Shown here one piece after another: positions 35,370 through 43,135 of a stretch of 64,000 nucleotides of DNA. Origin of the DNA: DASYAE01 sp036501535. GTDB taxonomy: Bacteria; Actinomycetota; Actinomycetes; Streptomycetales; Catenulisporaceae. The position numbers and the translations under genes are program-made. The DNA is taken from assembly GCA_036501535.1 (NCBI GenBank), contig DASYAE010000209.1, positions 1 through 64,000 of the forward strand, given 5' to 3'. Numbering within the stretch: position 1 is the stretch's first letter; each line of letters starts with the position of its first letter. The notes beneath the pieces were generated by a model. The model was not told where the DNA came from. It searched no databases and was given only the letters and a program-made list of their open reading frames with translations.

Positions 35370-36875
35370 GTGAGCGCCGCGGCGTCCTGGCCGCTGCTCG
35401 GCGCGGCCGCCTCGGTGGCCGTCGCGGGCCTGGCCGCTTGCGTCGAGTCGGCGCTCGGCCGGATCTCCGGCGTGCGGGCCGAGGAGCTGCTGGCGCAGGG
35501 CGTGCGCGGCGCGGCCCGGATAGTGCGGCTGACCGCCGACCCGGCCCGGTATGTGAACCTGCTGCTGCTGATCCGGGTCAGCGGCGAGATGGCGGCCGCG
35601 GTCCTGGTCGCCATGGTGTGCGTCTCGGCCTGGCGGCTGACCTGGGGCGCGGGCCTCCTCGCGGCCGGCTCGATGATCGTGGTCTCCTACATCGCGGTCG
35701 GCGTCATGCCGCGCACCCTCGGCCGCCGGCACGCCGAGGCCATCGCGGCGACCGGCGGCGCGGTGCTGCTGCCGCTCTCGACCGTGCTCGGCCCGCTGGC
35801 CCGCGGCCTGATCCTGGTGGGCAACGCGCTGACCCCGGGCCGGGGCTTCCGCGAGGGGCCGTTCGCCACCGAGGCGGAGCTGCGCGCGCTGATCGACATC
35901 GCGGAGCAGAACAGCGAGATCGAGGCGGCCGAGCGGCGGATGGTGCACTCGGTCTTCGAGCTCGGCGACACCCTGGTGCGCGAGGTGATGGTGCCGCGCA
36001 CCGAGATGGTCTCCATCGAGCGCGCCAAGACCCTGCGCCAGGCCCTCTCGCTGGCGCTGCGCAGCGGCTTCTCCCGGATCCCGGTGACCGGGCAGGACGA
36101 GGACGACGTGGTCGGCATCGTCTACCTCAAGGACCTGGCCAGCCGGCTGCACGAGGACTTCGCCGCAGACGGCGCCGGCGCCGGCGTCGGCACCAGCACC
36201 GCCACCGGCACCGGCGGCAGCCGGGACGCGCTCGGCGACCTGGTCGGCACCGTGATGCGGCAGGCCACCTTCGTGCCGGACTCGAAGCACGCCGACGACC
36301 TGCTGCGCGACATGCAGGCGCAGCGCATCCACCTGGCGATCGTGATCGACGAGTACGGCGGCACCGCGGGCCTGGTCACCATCGAGGACATCCTCGAGGA
36401 GATCGTCGGGGAGATCACCGACGAGTACGACACCGGCCGGCCCGAGGTGGAGTGGCTCGGCCGCCCCGGGGACGCGGCCGAGGGCGCCCGGGTCTCCGCC
36501 CGGTTCGGCCTCGACCAGCTCGGCGAGCTGTTCGGCCGGGACCTCGAGGACGAGGACGTGGACACGGTGGGCGGGCTGCTGGCCAAGCAGCTGGGCAAGG
36601 TGCCGATCCCGGGCGCGCGGGCCGACGTGGCCGGGCTGCGGCTGATCGCCGAGTCCCCGGAGGGCCGGCGGCGCCGGATCGGTACGATCGTGGTCCAGCT
36701 GGCGAAGACCGCCGACGGCGGCGCGGGCGGGTTCGGCCGCGGCCGTGACGGCGCGGGCGTGCGCGACATCGTGAACGGCACCGACGAGGCCGCGCGCGAC
36801 CGGGACCGGGACTGGGATCGGGACCGGGAGCGCGATACCGCGAAGGCCGACGACGAGGCGCGCGGCGAGGACTGA
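35370..36875 (+). CDS. CNNM/CBS-domain membrane protein (hemolysin C family)
   Basis: A 501-residue transporter-like protein of the CNNM family (Mg2+/Co2+ efflux in some members). The start is GTG 35370. The N-terminal DUF21/CNNM domain has four hydrophobic helices (to about residue 150). Two CBS motifs (about 200-350) are split by an unusual Gly/Thr/Ala insertion near residue 270, and then comes a CorC/HlyC-type C-terminal domain. The tail is a run of Arg-Asp repeats. The gene lies between ybeY and a deaminase-like gene, the standard actinobacterial order that normally leads to era. Confidence 0.88.
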   Translation: MSAAASWPLLGAAASVAVAGLAACVESALGRISGVRAEELLAQGVRGAARIVRLTADPARYVNLLLLIRVSGEMAAAVLVAMVCVSAWRLTWGAGLLAAGSMIVVSYIAVGVMPRTLGRRHAEAIAATGGAVLLPLSTVLGPLARGLILVGNALTPGRGFREGPFATEAELRALIDIAEQNSEIEAAERRMVHSVFELGDTLVREVMVPRTEMVSIERAKTLRQALSLALRSGFSRIPVTGQDEDDVVGIVYLKDLASRLHEDFAADGAGAGVGTSTATGTGGSRDALGDLVGTVMRQATFVPDSKHADDLLRDMQAQRIHLAIVIDEYGGTAGLVTIEDILEEIVGEITDEYDTGRPEVEWLGRPGDAAEGARVSARFGLDQLGELFGRDLEDEDVDTVGGLLAKQLGKVPIPGARADVAGLRLIAESPEGRRRRIGTIVVQLAKTADGGAGGFGRGRDGAGVRDIVNGTDEAARDRDRDWDRDRERDTAKADDEARGED

Positions 36876-36924
36876 CGAGGAACGGCTGAGTCGGAGTGGT
36901 GGCGGCGGAGAAGATGGCGGAGTG

Positions 36925-37299
36925 ATGGCTGAGACGCAGGGCGCTGCGGGCGCCGGCGGGGAGCGGGAGCTCGGCCCGGAGGACGCGAAGATCGTCACCC
37001 TGGCCCGCGCGGCCCGGGCCCGGATCGGTGCGGCAGAGGGCGCCGCGGTGCGTGACAGTACCGGCCGAACCTACGCTGCCGCGACCGTCGAGTTGCCCGC
37101 GCTCAAGCTGTCCGCGCTGGAGGTGGCCGTGGCGATGGCGGCCGCGGCCGGGGCCGACGGGCTCGAGGCCGCCGCGGTGGTCTCCGCGGCGCCGGCGGCC
37201 GAGGCGCTCGCCGACGACCGGATCGCCCCGGCCCGCGACCTCTCCGTCGGGGCCGTGTTCCTGGCCGCGCTCGACGGCACGGTCGTCGCCACGCGCTGA
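36925..37299 (+). CDS. Cytidine-deaminase-like protein lacking catalytic residues
   Basis: A 124-residue protein in the position where actinomycetes carry a cytidine-deaminase-like gene before era. The overall layout fits a short deaminase fold: an Ala-rich helix, then Gly-Arg-Thr-Tyr-Ala-Ala-Ala-Thr-Val-Glu, then Leu-Ser-Ala-Leu-Glu-Val-Ala-Val. The zinc-binding His-Ala-Glu and the Pro-Cys-x-x-Cys of active deaminases are absent, so catalysis is unlikely. ATG 36925 follows GGCGGAG. Function is unknown. Confidence 0.7.
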   Translation: MAETQGAAGAGGERELGPEDAKIVTLARAARARIGAAEGAAVRDSTGRTYAAATVELPALKLSALEVAVAMAAAAGADGLEAAAVVSAAPAAEALADDRIAPARDLSVGAVFLAALDGTVVATR

Positions 37300-37386
37300 G
37301 CGATAGGTCCGTCGCCAGTAGGTAACACCGCTGCTACGGTCCGGGTCCGGCCCTTCGTCCCCGGCCCCCAGAGCAACCGGTCGGGT

Positions 37387-37392
37387 TACCTT
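37387..37392 (+). promoter_or_regulatory. -10 box of a leaderless LCP transcript
   Basis: TACCTT is followed by six bases and then GTG 37399, the geometry of a leaderless actinobacterial gene. No Shine-Dalgarno sequence is present. If correct, the hairpin at 37435 begins about 36 bases into the mRNA. Confidence 0.5.
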
Positions 37393-37398
37393 GGCTGG

Positions 37399-38748
37399 GT
37401 GAGTACTGACGGTTCGGACCGCTTCTACGGCAAGCCGGCAGGTGAGCCGCCGTCGGCTGACGGCGGCTCACCTGCCGGGCCCGCCTCGTGGCAGTCGCCG
37501 CGGTCGGCCCCGCCGGAGACGCCCCCGGCGCGGTCCTACAAGCCCTCGAAGCCCACCAAGCCGCCCAAGCCGCTGCCTTCCGCGCGGCCGCTGTCCCTGC
37601 AGCCCACGGATCGCGGCTACGGCGGCTTCGACACGGCCGGCCCGCCGCCGTTCGACGCGGGGAGGACGGCCGAGGACTTCGACGCGTATCCGCCCCAGCC
37701 GCCGGCCTCGACCCGCCCGCCGGTCAGGCCGAAGCCGCCGCGCCGCCGCCGGCACTGGCTGCGCACCGCGCTCTACACGCTGCTCGCGCTGGTGCTGGTG
37801 TTCACCGGGACCGTGATCGGCACCTGGTTCTGGGCGAACGGCAAGCTCCAGCACGTCGGCGCGATCAGCGACTACCCGAACCGGCCGGCCCAGGGCGCGG
37901 GCACGAACTGGCTGATCGTCGGCTCGGACAGCCGCTCGAACCTGTCCTCGGATCAGCAGCAGCAGTACCACGTCGGGGCCGACCAAGGGCTCAACACCGA
38001 CACCATGCTGCTGTTCCACTACGGCAAGAGCGGCCCCGACCTGATCTCGATCCCGCGCGACTCCTACGTGACCATCCCGGCGTACACCGACTCCAGCGGG
38101 GTCCAGCACGCGGCCAGCAAGAACAAGATCAACTCGGCCTACTCGGACGGCGGGGTCCAGCTGCTGATCGAGACCGTGGAGATGGCCACCGGCGTGCACA
38201 TCGACAACTACGTCGAGATCGGCTTCCTCGGCGTGGTCAACGTTGTCAACTCGGTCGGCGGCGTGCCGATCTGCCTCTCCGCGCCGGTCGCGGACAGCCA
38301 CTCCGGGGCGAACCTGCCGGCCGGCTGCCAGACCCTGAACGGCACCCAGGCGCTGGAGTACGTGCGCACCCGCTACTCGCTGCCCAACTCGGACATCAGC
38401 CGGATGTCCGACCAGCAGGCGTTCATCAAGGCCGTGGCCAAGCAGGCGCTGCGCCCGGGCGTGGTTTTCGACCCGTTCTCGCTCTACCCGTTCCTCGGCT
38501 CGACCCTCGACGCCATCGCGGTGGACAACGGCACCTCGCTGTGGGACCTGACCCAGCTCGCCCGGCACTTCAAGGGCGTGGTCGGCAACGGCGGCACGGT
38601 CGGCACGATGCCGATCGCGGACGAGGGCTACGAGGTGAGCGGCATCGGCTCGGCGGTGCTGCTGGACAGCAGCCGGATGCAGCAGGTCGGCACCGCGATC
38701 AACCAGGACCAGGCGATCCCGGCCGGGCTGTTGAACTACCTCGGCTGA
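37399..38748 (+). CDS. LytR-CpsA-Psr (LCP) family cell-wall ligase
   Basis: A 449-residue membrane-anchored LCP protein. These enzymes transfer lipid-linked glycopolymers to peptidoglycan. A 115-residue Pro-rich cytoplasmic region is followed by a basic stretch and one membrane helix (about residues 119-140). The extracellular LCP domain (about 165-330) has Ile-Val-Gly-Ser-Asp-Ser-Arg, Asn-Thr-Asp-Thr-Met, Ile-Pro-Arg-Asp-Ser-Tyr and the late Tyr-Val-Arg-Thr-Arg. The start GTG 37399 has no ribosome site and is probably leaderless. A perfect 20-bp hairpin lies at codons 13-27. Confidence 0.92.
   Translation: MSTDGSDRFYGKPAGEPPSADGGSPAGPASWQSPRSAPPETPPARSYKPSKPTKPPKPLPSARPLSLQPTDRGYGGFDTAGPPPFDAGRTAEDFDAYPPQPPASTRPPVRPKPPRRRRHWLRTALYTLLALVLVFTGTVIGTWFWANGKLQHVGAISDYPNRPAQGAGTNWLIVGSDSRSNLSSDQQQQYHVGADQGLNTDTMLLFHYGKSGPDLISIPRDSYVTIPAYTDSSGVQHAASKNKINSAYSDGGVQLLIETVEMATGVHIDNYVEIGFLGVVNVVNSVGGVPICLSAPVADSHSGANLPAGCQTLNGTQALEYVRTRYSLPNSDISRMSDQQAFIKAVAKQALRPGVVFDPFSLYPFLGSTLDAIAVDNGTSLWDLTQLARHFKGVVGNGGTVGTMPIADEGYEVSGIGSAVLLDSSRMQQVGTAINQDQAIPAGLLNYLG
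37435..37478 (+). repeat. Perfect 20-bp hairpin inside the LCP coding region
   Basis: Bases 37435-37454 pair exactly with 37459-37478 around a four-base loop (GGCT). The stem is nearly all G and C. It is far longer than chance coding structure and lies just after the start codon, so it could stall ribosomes or act as an attenuator. Confidence 0.8.
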
Positions 38749-38775
38749 CGGCGTGGGCGCCGGCCCGCCCGGCGC

Positions 38776-39381
38776 TTAGCCGCGGATCGCGGCGATCAGG
38801 GAGAGCACGGCGAGCACGGCCATCACCAGGGCCGCCGCGCGCACGATCCAGGCCAGCGGCAGGACCCGCAGCAGGGCCCTGCCGCCGAGTATCGCCAGCA
38901 GGGCGACCGAGCAGAGCCCGGCCAGCGCGCCGACGCCGATGTCCAGCCAGTCGTACTTGGCCGCCAGGTTGGCGGTGACGACCTGGGTCAGGTCGCCGAA
39001 CTCGGCCACGGCGATCACGGTGAAGCTGGTCAGCAGCGCCCGCCAGGCGGTCGCCGGGGCCGGCTGCTGCGCGGCCTGGTCGCCGGTGCGCCCGCCGCCG
39101 GCCGGCTCGGGGTCCGCGGCGCCGTGCCGCAGCAGCAGCGCGGCGCCGGCCAGGAAGAGGGCCGCGACCACGGCCTCCAGGGTGCGCTGCGGCAGCAGCC
39201 CGAGCAGCGAGCCGGCCGCCACGGCGATGCAGACCTGCACGGCGAATCCGGCGGCGGCGCCGACGAAGACGAGCTGCGGCCGGTACCGGGTGGCCAGCAC
39301 CAGGGTCGCCAGCGCGGTCTTGTCCGGCAGCTCGGCGAGGAAGACCACCGCGAAGGCGGTGCCGACGATCCCTGGTTCCAC
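38776..39381 (-). CDS. TMEM165/GDT1 family transporter
   Basis: A 201-residue membrane protein of the GDT1 (UPF0016) family, which exports Mn2+ or Ca2+. It has the expected two halves of three helices each. The signature Glu-x-Gly-Asp appears as Glu-Leu-Pro-Asp-Lys-Thr in the first half (about residue 16) and Glu-Phe-Gly-Asp-Leu-Thr in the second (about 126). GTG 39381 was chosen because homologues start just before the first helix; an upstream ATG at 39477 would add a poorly conserved leader. It is convergent with the LCP gene. Confidence 0.87.
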   Translation of the reverse strand: MEPGIVGTAFAVVFLAELPDKTALATLVLATRYRPQLVFVGAAAGFAVQVCIAVAAGSLLGLLPQRTLEAVVAALFLAGAALLLRHGAADPEPAGGGRTGDQAAQQPAPATAWRALLTSFTVIAVAEFGDLTQVVTANLAAKYDWLDIGVGALAGLCSVALLAILGGRALLRVLPLAWIVRAAALVMAVLAVLSLIAAIRG

Positions 39382-39529
39382 GGCCCGTGGCGTCCTGTTC
39401 TGCCGATGCTGCGGCGATCGGAAGAGTGCCGGCGGGGCGGCCCGGCCGGAGACGGAGAGCCGCCCCGGCCTGATCATCCGGCGATCGGATCAGCTTAATG
39501 CGGCGGGCGATCCCGGGATGCCGATTTCC

Positions 39530-39605
39530 TGATCCGCACAGTGGTTGATTCGCACAGCGCCTGATCCGCAGTGCCTGACCCGCACAGTGCCTGACCCGCG
39601 GTGCC
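39530..39605. repeat. Five degenerate 14/16-bp tandem repeats
   Basis: Five units of the form TGAYYCGCACAGTGCC (two lack a CA pair and are 14 bases) run head to tail and end exactly at the stop codon of the following minus-strand gene. Similar, more scattered units occur after holA (21939-22010). Confidence 0.65.
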
Positions 39606-39938
39606 TCAGTTTCCGTACAGGCCGCGCTTGAGTGCCAGCATGCCGATGATGGCCGCCGCGATCAGCACGCCCACCAGCGCGGCCACCCAGAACGGTGCGC
39701 CCTCCTGCATCGCGATGATCAGCACGATCACGCCCACGCCCGCGGAGGGCGCGACGCTGGTCCACAGCGCGAGGCTGGGGCGCTCCTTCTTCGGCTTCGC
39801 CGAGGACCCGGCGGTCTTCTGCCGTGCCGCTGCCTGCTCCCCGCCCGCCACGGCGCGCTGCGCGGCGGCGGCCTGGCGGGTGGCCCTGTTCTTCTTCGCC
39901 CGGTTCCGATCGGCGGGGCGCGCGGACTTGGTCGGCAT
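39606..39938 (-). CDS. Small membrane protein of unknown function
   Basis: A 110-residue protein. The first 55 residues are Lys/Arg/Ala-rich and cytoplasmic. Two hydrophobic helices (about 60-78 and 82-101) end the protein with a short basic tail. ATG 39938 begins Met-Pro-Thr-Lys-Ser, a typical start for this kind of actinobacterial protein. No family is recognised. A repeat array abuts its stop codon. Confidence 0.65.
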   Translation of the reverse strand: MPTKSARPADRNRAKKNRATRQAAAAQRAVAGGEQAAARQKTAGSSAKPKKERPSLALWTSVAPSAGVGVIVLIIAMQEGAPFWVAALVGVLIAAAIIGMLALKRGLYGN

Positions 39939-40513
39939 GGGCCGAGCGTAGGCGAGTCCGGGCCGCGGCAACAGTGGTCCAGACCGGATCGGACCGCTCG
40001 GACGGCGCCGGCCCGGGCGGGGCGGCTCGCGCACCCCGGAAACCCCCCACAAAAGCCATCGCCGCATCGGTGCGGCGATGCGGCGATGTTCTTCCTTATT
40101 CAGTTCTCTTCCACCGTTCGGACTCAGGGGCCGGACGGTGGGGAACCAGGGCTCCGGTGGTATCGATCGAACCTCCGAGGCCCACCCTCAAGACCAGAGC
40201 GTGGCCGAGATCACGAGATTTGTCAACTCGCGCAACAAAACTCGGGGGCGGCTTCCGGGTCGAAACGGCCGGCGTCGGGGTGCGCCCGCCGGGTCCGCCC
40301 GGCACTGCCCGCGCGCCCCGAGGCTGCCGGGGCCGGATCCGCGCAGGCAGACCGCATGCAGGCGGGGTGCCCGGCGCCTGGTGCGGTCTTTGCGGTTTTC
40401 TCACCGCTCCCGCTGGTTTCTCTCAGGATCTTCGGCTACGTTGGCGTAACTTACGGTGCCGTAAGGTACCGCGCGCCATCCGCCATCCGCCCGCCAGCAC
40501 GTCAGGAGCTGTT
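39939..40513. promoter_or_regulatory. Intergenic region upstream of the desaturase gene
   Basis: 575 bases with no supported gene; the open frames here overlap and lack consistent bias. The segment 40083-40115 is comparatively A+T-rich. The promoter-proximal end (40430-40513) holds a palindromic operator, -10-like boxes (TAACTT at 40447, TAAGGT at 40462) and the ribosome site AGGAGCT before GTG 40514. Confidence 0.5.
40450..40465. promoter_or_regulatory. Palindromic operator before desaturase
   Basis: CTTACGG and CCGTAAG are perfect inverted arms separated by TG. The site overlaps the likely promoter, about 50 bases before the start codon. Palindromes of the TTACGG...CCGTAA type bind TetR-family regulators of fatty-acid genes in actinobacteria and proteobacteria, so repression in response to acyl-CoA is likely. 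Confidence 0.7.
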
Positions 40514-41503
40514 GTGCCCCAGACCACGACCGACCCGCGGCCCGAGCCGGCCGCGCCGCCGGCGAAGCCCGGATACACCGAGACCGCGCTGCTGCACGAA
40601 CTCGAGCCGGTGGTCGAGCACAATCTGAACCGCCACCTGAGCAGCGCCCGGGAGTGGTTCCCGCACGAGTACGTCCCGTGGAGCGAGGGCGCCGACTTCG
40701 ACGGGCCGCTCGGCGGCCGGGCCTGGGAGGTGGAGCAGTCCCGGCTGGACGAGACCGCGCGCACCTCGATGATCCTGAACCTGCTGACCGAGGACAACCT
40801 GCCGAGCTACCACCACGAGATCTCCCGGCTGTTCGGCCGGGACGGCGCCTGGGGCACCTGGGTGCACCGCTGGACCGCCGAGGAGGGCCGGCACGGCATC
40901 GCGATCCGCGACTACCTGCTGACCACCCGCGCGGTGGACCCGGTCGCGCTGGAGCGGGCCCGGATGACACACATGTCCACCGGCTACGACTCGGTGCACG
41001 CGCACCACGCGGTCAACGCGATCGCCTACGTCTCGTTCCAGGAGCTGGCCACCCGGATCTCGCACCGCAACACCGGCGCCTACTCCGGCGAGCCGCTCTG
41101 CGACCAGCTGCTGGCCAAGATCGCCAACGACGAGAACCTGCACATGGTCTTCTATCGCAACCTGCTGAGCGCGTCCCTGGAGATCGCGCCGGACCAGACC
41201 ATGGCCGCGGTGCTCGACGTGGTCAAGCGGTTCGAGATGCCGGGCGCGACGGTGGAGAACTACACCCGCAAATCGGTGCAGATCGCCCTTGCCGGGATCT
41301 ACAATCTGCGCATCCACCGGGACGAGGTGCTGATGCCGGTGCTGCGCAGCGTCAAGGTCTTCGAGCGCACCGGGTTCGGCGCCGAGGGCGAGCGGGACCG
41401 CGAGGAGCTCGCCGCCGTGCTCGAGGCGCTGGACTCCGCGGCCGCCCGGTTCGAGGAGAAGCGCGCCGCGTACCTCGCCCGCAAGGCAGACCGAAACGCC
41501 TGA
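40514..41503 (+). CDS. Acyl-ACP desaturase (fatty acid desaturase type 2)
   Basis: A 329-residue soluble diiron desaturase related to plant stearoyl-ACP desaturase and mycobacterial DesA proteins. It should introduce a double bond into acyl-ACP (or acyl-CoA). The iron ligands are visible in Thr-Glu-Asp-Asn-Leu-Pro-Ser-Tyr-His (about residue 95), Glu-Glu-Gly-Arg-His (about 124) and Asp-Glu-Asn-Leu-His (about 209). GTG 40514 follows AGGAGCT. The enzyme needs ferredoxin or similar electron donors, not encoded nearby. It is probably controlled through the palindrome at 40450. Confidence 0.92.
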   Translation: MPQTTTDPRPEPAAPPAKPGYTETALLHELEPVVEHNLNRHLSSAREWFPHEYVPWSEGADFDGPLGGRAWEVEQSRLDETARTSMILNLLTEDNLPSYHHEISRLFGRDGAWGTWVHRWTAEEGRHGIAIRDYLLTTRAVDPVALERARMTHMSTGYDSVHAHHAVNAIAYVSFQELATRISHRNTGAYSGEPLCDQLLAKIANDENLHMVFYRNLLSASLEIAPDQTMAAVLDVVKRFEMPGATVENYTRKSVQIALAGIYNLRIHRDEVLMPVLRSVKVFERTGFGAEGERDREELAAVLEALDSAAARFEEKRAAYLARKADRNA

Positions 41504-41609
41504 TCAGGCGCCGGTTTTGGATCTGCGGCATAACAATAATCACTTATCAATATTCACCCATAAGGCGCTGTCCATCATAACCCCGGCGGCCCTGACGGTG
41601 TTCTAGGGG

Positions 41610-41634
41610 AAGGCGGATCTCTCCGATCCGCCTT
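41610..41634 (+). terminator. Rho-independent terminator or attenuator
   Basis: A 10-bp stem (AAGGCGGATC with GATCCGCCTT) closes a five-base loop and is followed by TT. It ends the desaturase transcript, but lies only 28 bases before the chaplin start, so it may instead sit in the chaplin leader and act as an attenuator. Confidence 0.75.
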
Positions 41635-41661
41635 TTCCCTCCACTGATCAGGTGAGGTCCC

Positions 41662-42990
41662 ATGTACGACACGGCCAAGCGAAGCCTGGCCTTCACGGTC
41701 GCGACAGGCGGGCTGCTGTTGGCGGGCGCCGGTTACACGCCGGTGCAGGCGGCTTCGGGCCAGGGCCCGGCGCCGGATCCGGCGCCAGGAGCAGGCTCGG
41801 CGGCGCAGAGCACCGTGCAGGGCTCCGGCGGACTGCTGAGCGGCAACACCCTGCAGATCCCGCTCAACCTCGGCCTCAACCTGTGCGGCAACCAGGTCGC
41901 CGCGGCGGCCGCTGAGGACACGGTGCACGGCACCAAGTGCGCCGAGACCGGCGGCGCCTCGGCCGTCTCCGGCACCGCCCATTCCGGCGGAGTCCTGTCC
42001 GGCAACACCCTGCAGGTCCCGGTCAGCATCCCGGTGAACCTCTGCGGCAACCAGGTGGTCGCCGCCGGCGAGGGGAACGTCGCGGCCGGCGCCAAGTGCG
42101 CCACCGGCGGCCGGGCCTCGTCCGGCGCGCACGCCGCCTCGGTCACCGACCGGTCCGGCGGCCTCGTCTCCGGCAACACGTTCCAGGCCCCGGTCTCCGT
42201 CCCGATCGAGCTGTGCGGCAACCAGGCCGTCGTCGCGGGCGTGGAGAACCTCGTCGCGGGCGCGCACTGCAGCGGCGGCTCCCGGCCCGGCCGCGAATCC
42301 GGCGGCGGCGCCACGGCCACCTCGGTGACCGTCCGCTCCGGCGGCGCCCTCTCCGGCAACACGGTCCAGACGCCTATCACCGTGCCGGTGGAGATCTGCG
42401 GCAACCAGGTCGCGGTCGCCAGCGTGCACGACGGGGTGTTCGGCACGGTCTGCGAGGCGCCGGCCGGGCCCGGCACCGCGGCGAAGAGCGTGACGATCGG
42501 CTCGGGCGGCCTCGTCTCCGGCAACACCTTCGCCGTGCCGATCGACGTGCCGGTCGACATCTGCAACCTGCAGGTGGCCGCGGTCACCAAGAAGCTGAAG
42601 GACAGCGACGGCGTGTGCGTCAGCGGACGGATGATTCCGCCTGCGCCGCTGCAGGGACCGCCTCCGCCTCCGCCGCCGTTCACCCCTCCCACCACCCCGC
42701 CGACGTCGCCCACCACGCCGCCTACATCGCCTACCACGCCGCCGACGTCGCCCACGACGCCGCCTGTGTCGCCGACCACCACGGTCCCCACGACTCCGGG
42801 CACGCCGCCCTCGCCGCCGGTGCATCCGAACGCGCCGCTGCCCCCCGCGCCGCACAGCAGTGCGCCGACGCCTCCGTGCACGCCGGTCCCCGCGACCACC
42901 GGCGGCGCGATGGCCGCCCTCGGGGCCGGCGGCGCCGCGCTCGCCAGCCTTAGCCCGCGTCGGCGGTCCCGCCGCAAGGCGAAGTCGTAG
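41662..42990 (+). CDS. Cell-wall protein with five chaplin domains
   Basis: A 442-residue secreted protein. A signal peptide (about residues 1-30) is followed by five chaplin-like units (about 54-94, 108-147, 165-203, 227-264 and 281-319). Each has Ser-Gly-Gly-x-x-Ser-Gly-Asn, hydrophobic strands and two Cys residues (Cys-Gly-Asn-Gln, then Cys about 19 residues later). The fifth has Cys-Asn-Leu-Gln instead. A 70-residue Pro/Thr spacer with Thr-Thr-Pro-Pro-Thr-Ser-Pro repeats precedes Pro-Ala-Thr-Thr-Gly, a hydrophobic helix and a basic tail. That order matches a sortase signal, with Pro-Ala-Thr-Thr-Gly in place of Leu-Ala-x-Thr-Gly. Streptomyces chaplins have one or two such domains and form amphipathic amyloid on aerial hyphae. 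Confidence 0.85.
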   Translation: MYDTAKRSLAFTVATGGLLLAGAGYTPVQAASGQGPAPDPAPGAGSAAQSTVQGSGGLLSGNTLQIPLNLGLNLCGNQVAAAAAEDTVHGTKCAETGGASAVSGTAHSGGVLSGNTLQVPVSIPVNLCGNQVVAAGEGNVAAGAKCATGGRASSGAHAASVTDRSGGLVSGNTFQAPVSVPIELCGNQAVVAGVENLVAGAHCSGGSRPGRESGGGATATSVTVRSGGALSGNTVQTPITVPVEICGNQVAVASVHDGVFGTVCEAPAGPGTAAKSVTIGSGGLVSGNTFAVPIDVPVDICNLQVAAVTKKLKDSDGVCVSGRMIPPAPLQGPPPPPPPFTPPTTPPTSPTTPPTSPTTPPTSPTTPPVSPTTTVPTTPGTPPSPPVHPNAPLPPAPHSSAPTPPCTPVPATTGGAMAALGAGGAALASLSPRRRSRRKAKS

Positions 42991-43014
42991 GCCGCGACAG
43001 AGGTCCGATAAGCG

Positions 43015-43059
43015 AATGAGAGGGTGGATTCCACGTGGTGTGGAATCCACCCTCTTATT
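43015..43059. terminator. Strong terminator between chaplin and sortase genes
   Basis: A 20-bp stem with one G-U pair (43015-43034 with 43040-43059) closes a five-base loop; the AA at the left base and TATT at the right make it usable from either strand. It should stop most chaplin transcription before the sortase gene. Confidence 0.85.
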
Positions 43060-43072
43060 TCGTGGCAGAAGG

Positions 43073-43078
43073 TAGTAT
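43073..43078 (+). promoter_or_regulatory. -10 box of the sortase gene
   Basis: TAGTAT lies 14 bases after the terminator stem and 57 bases before the sortase ATG. It would let the sortase be transcribed independently of the chaplin gene. Confidence 0.45.
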
Positions 43079-43135
43079 GGCGCCGCCAGTCTCGGGGACG
43101 GACCGCATCGGCCGCGCAGCCGAAGGAGAGCCCGC

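Noticed and set aside
42690..42800. Short repeats resembling a CRISPR or satellite
   Set aside because: They encode the regular Thr-Thr-Pro-Pro-Thr-Ser-Pro spacer of the chaplin protein, with no spacer/repeat architecture.
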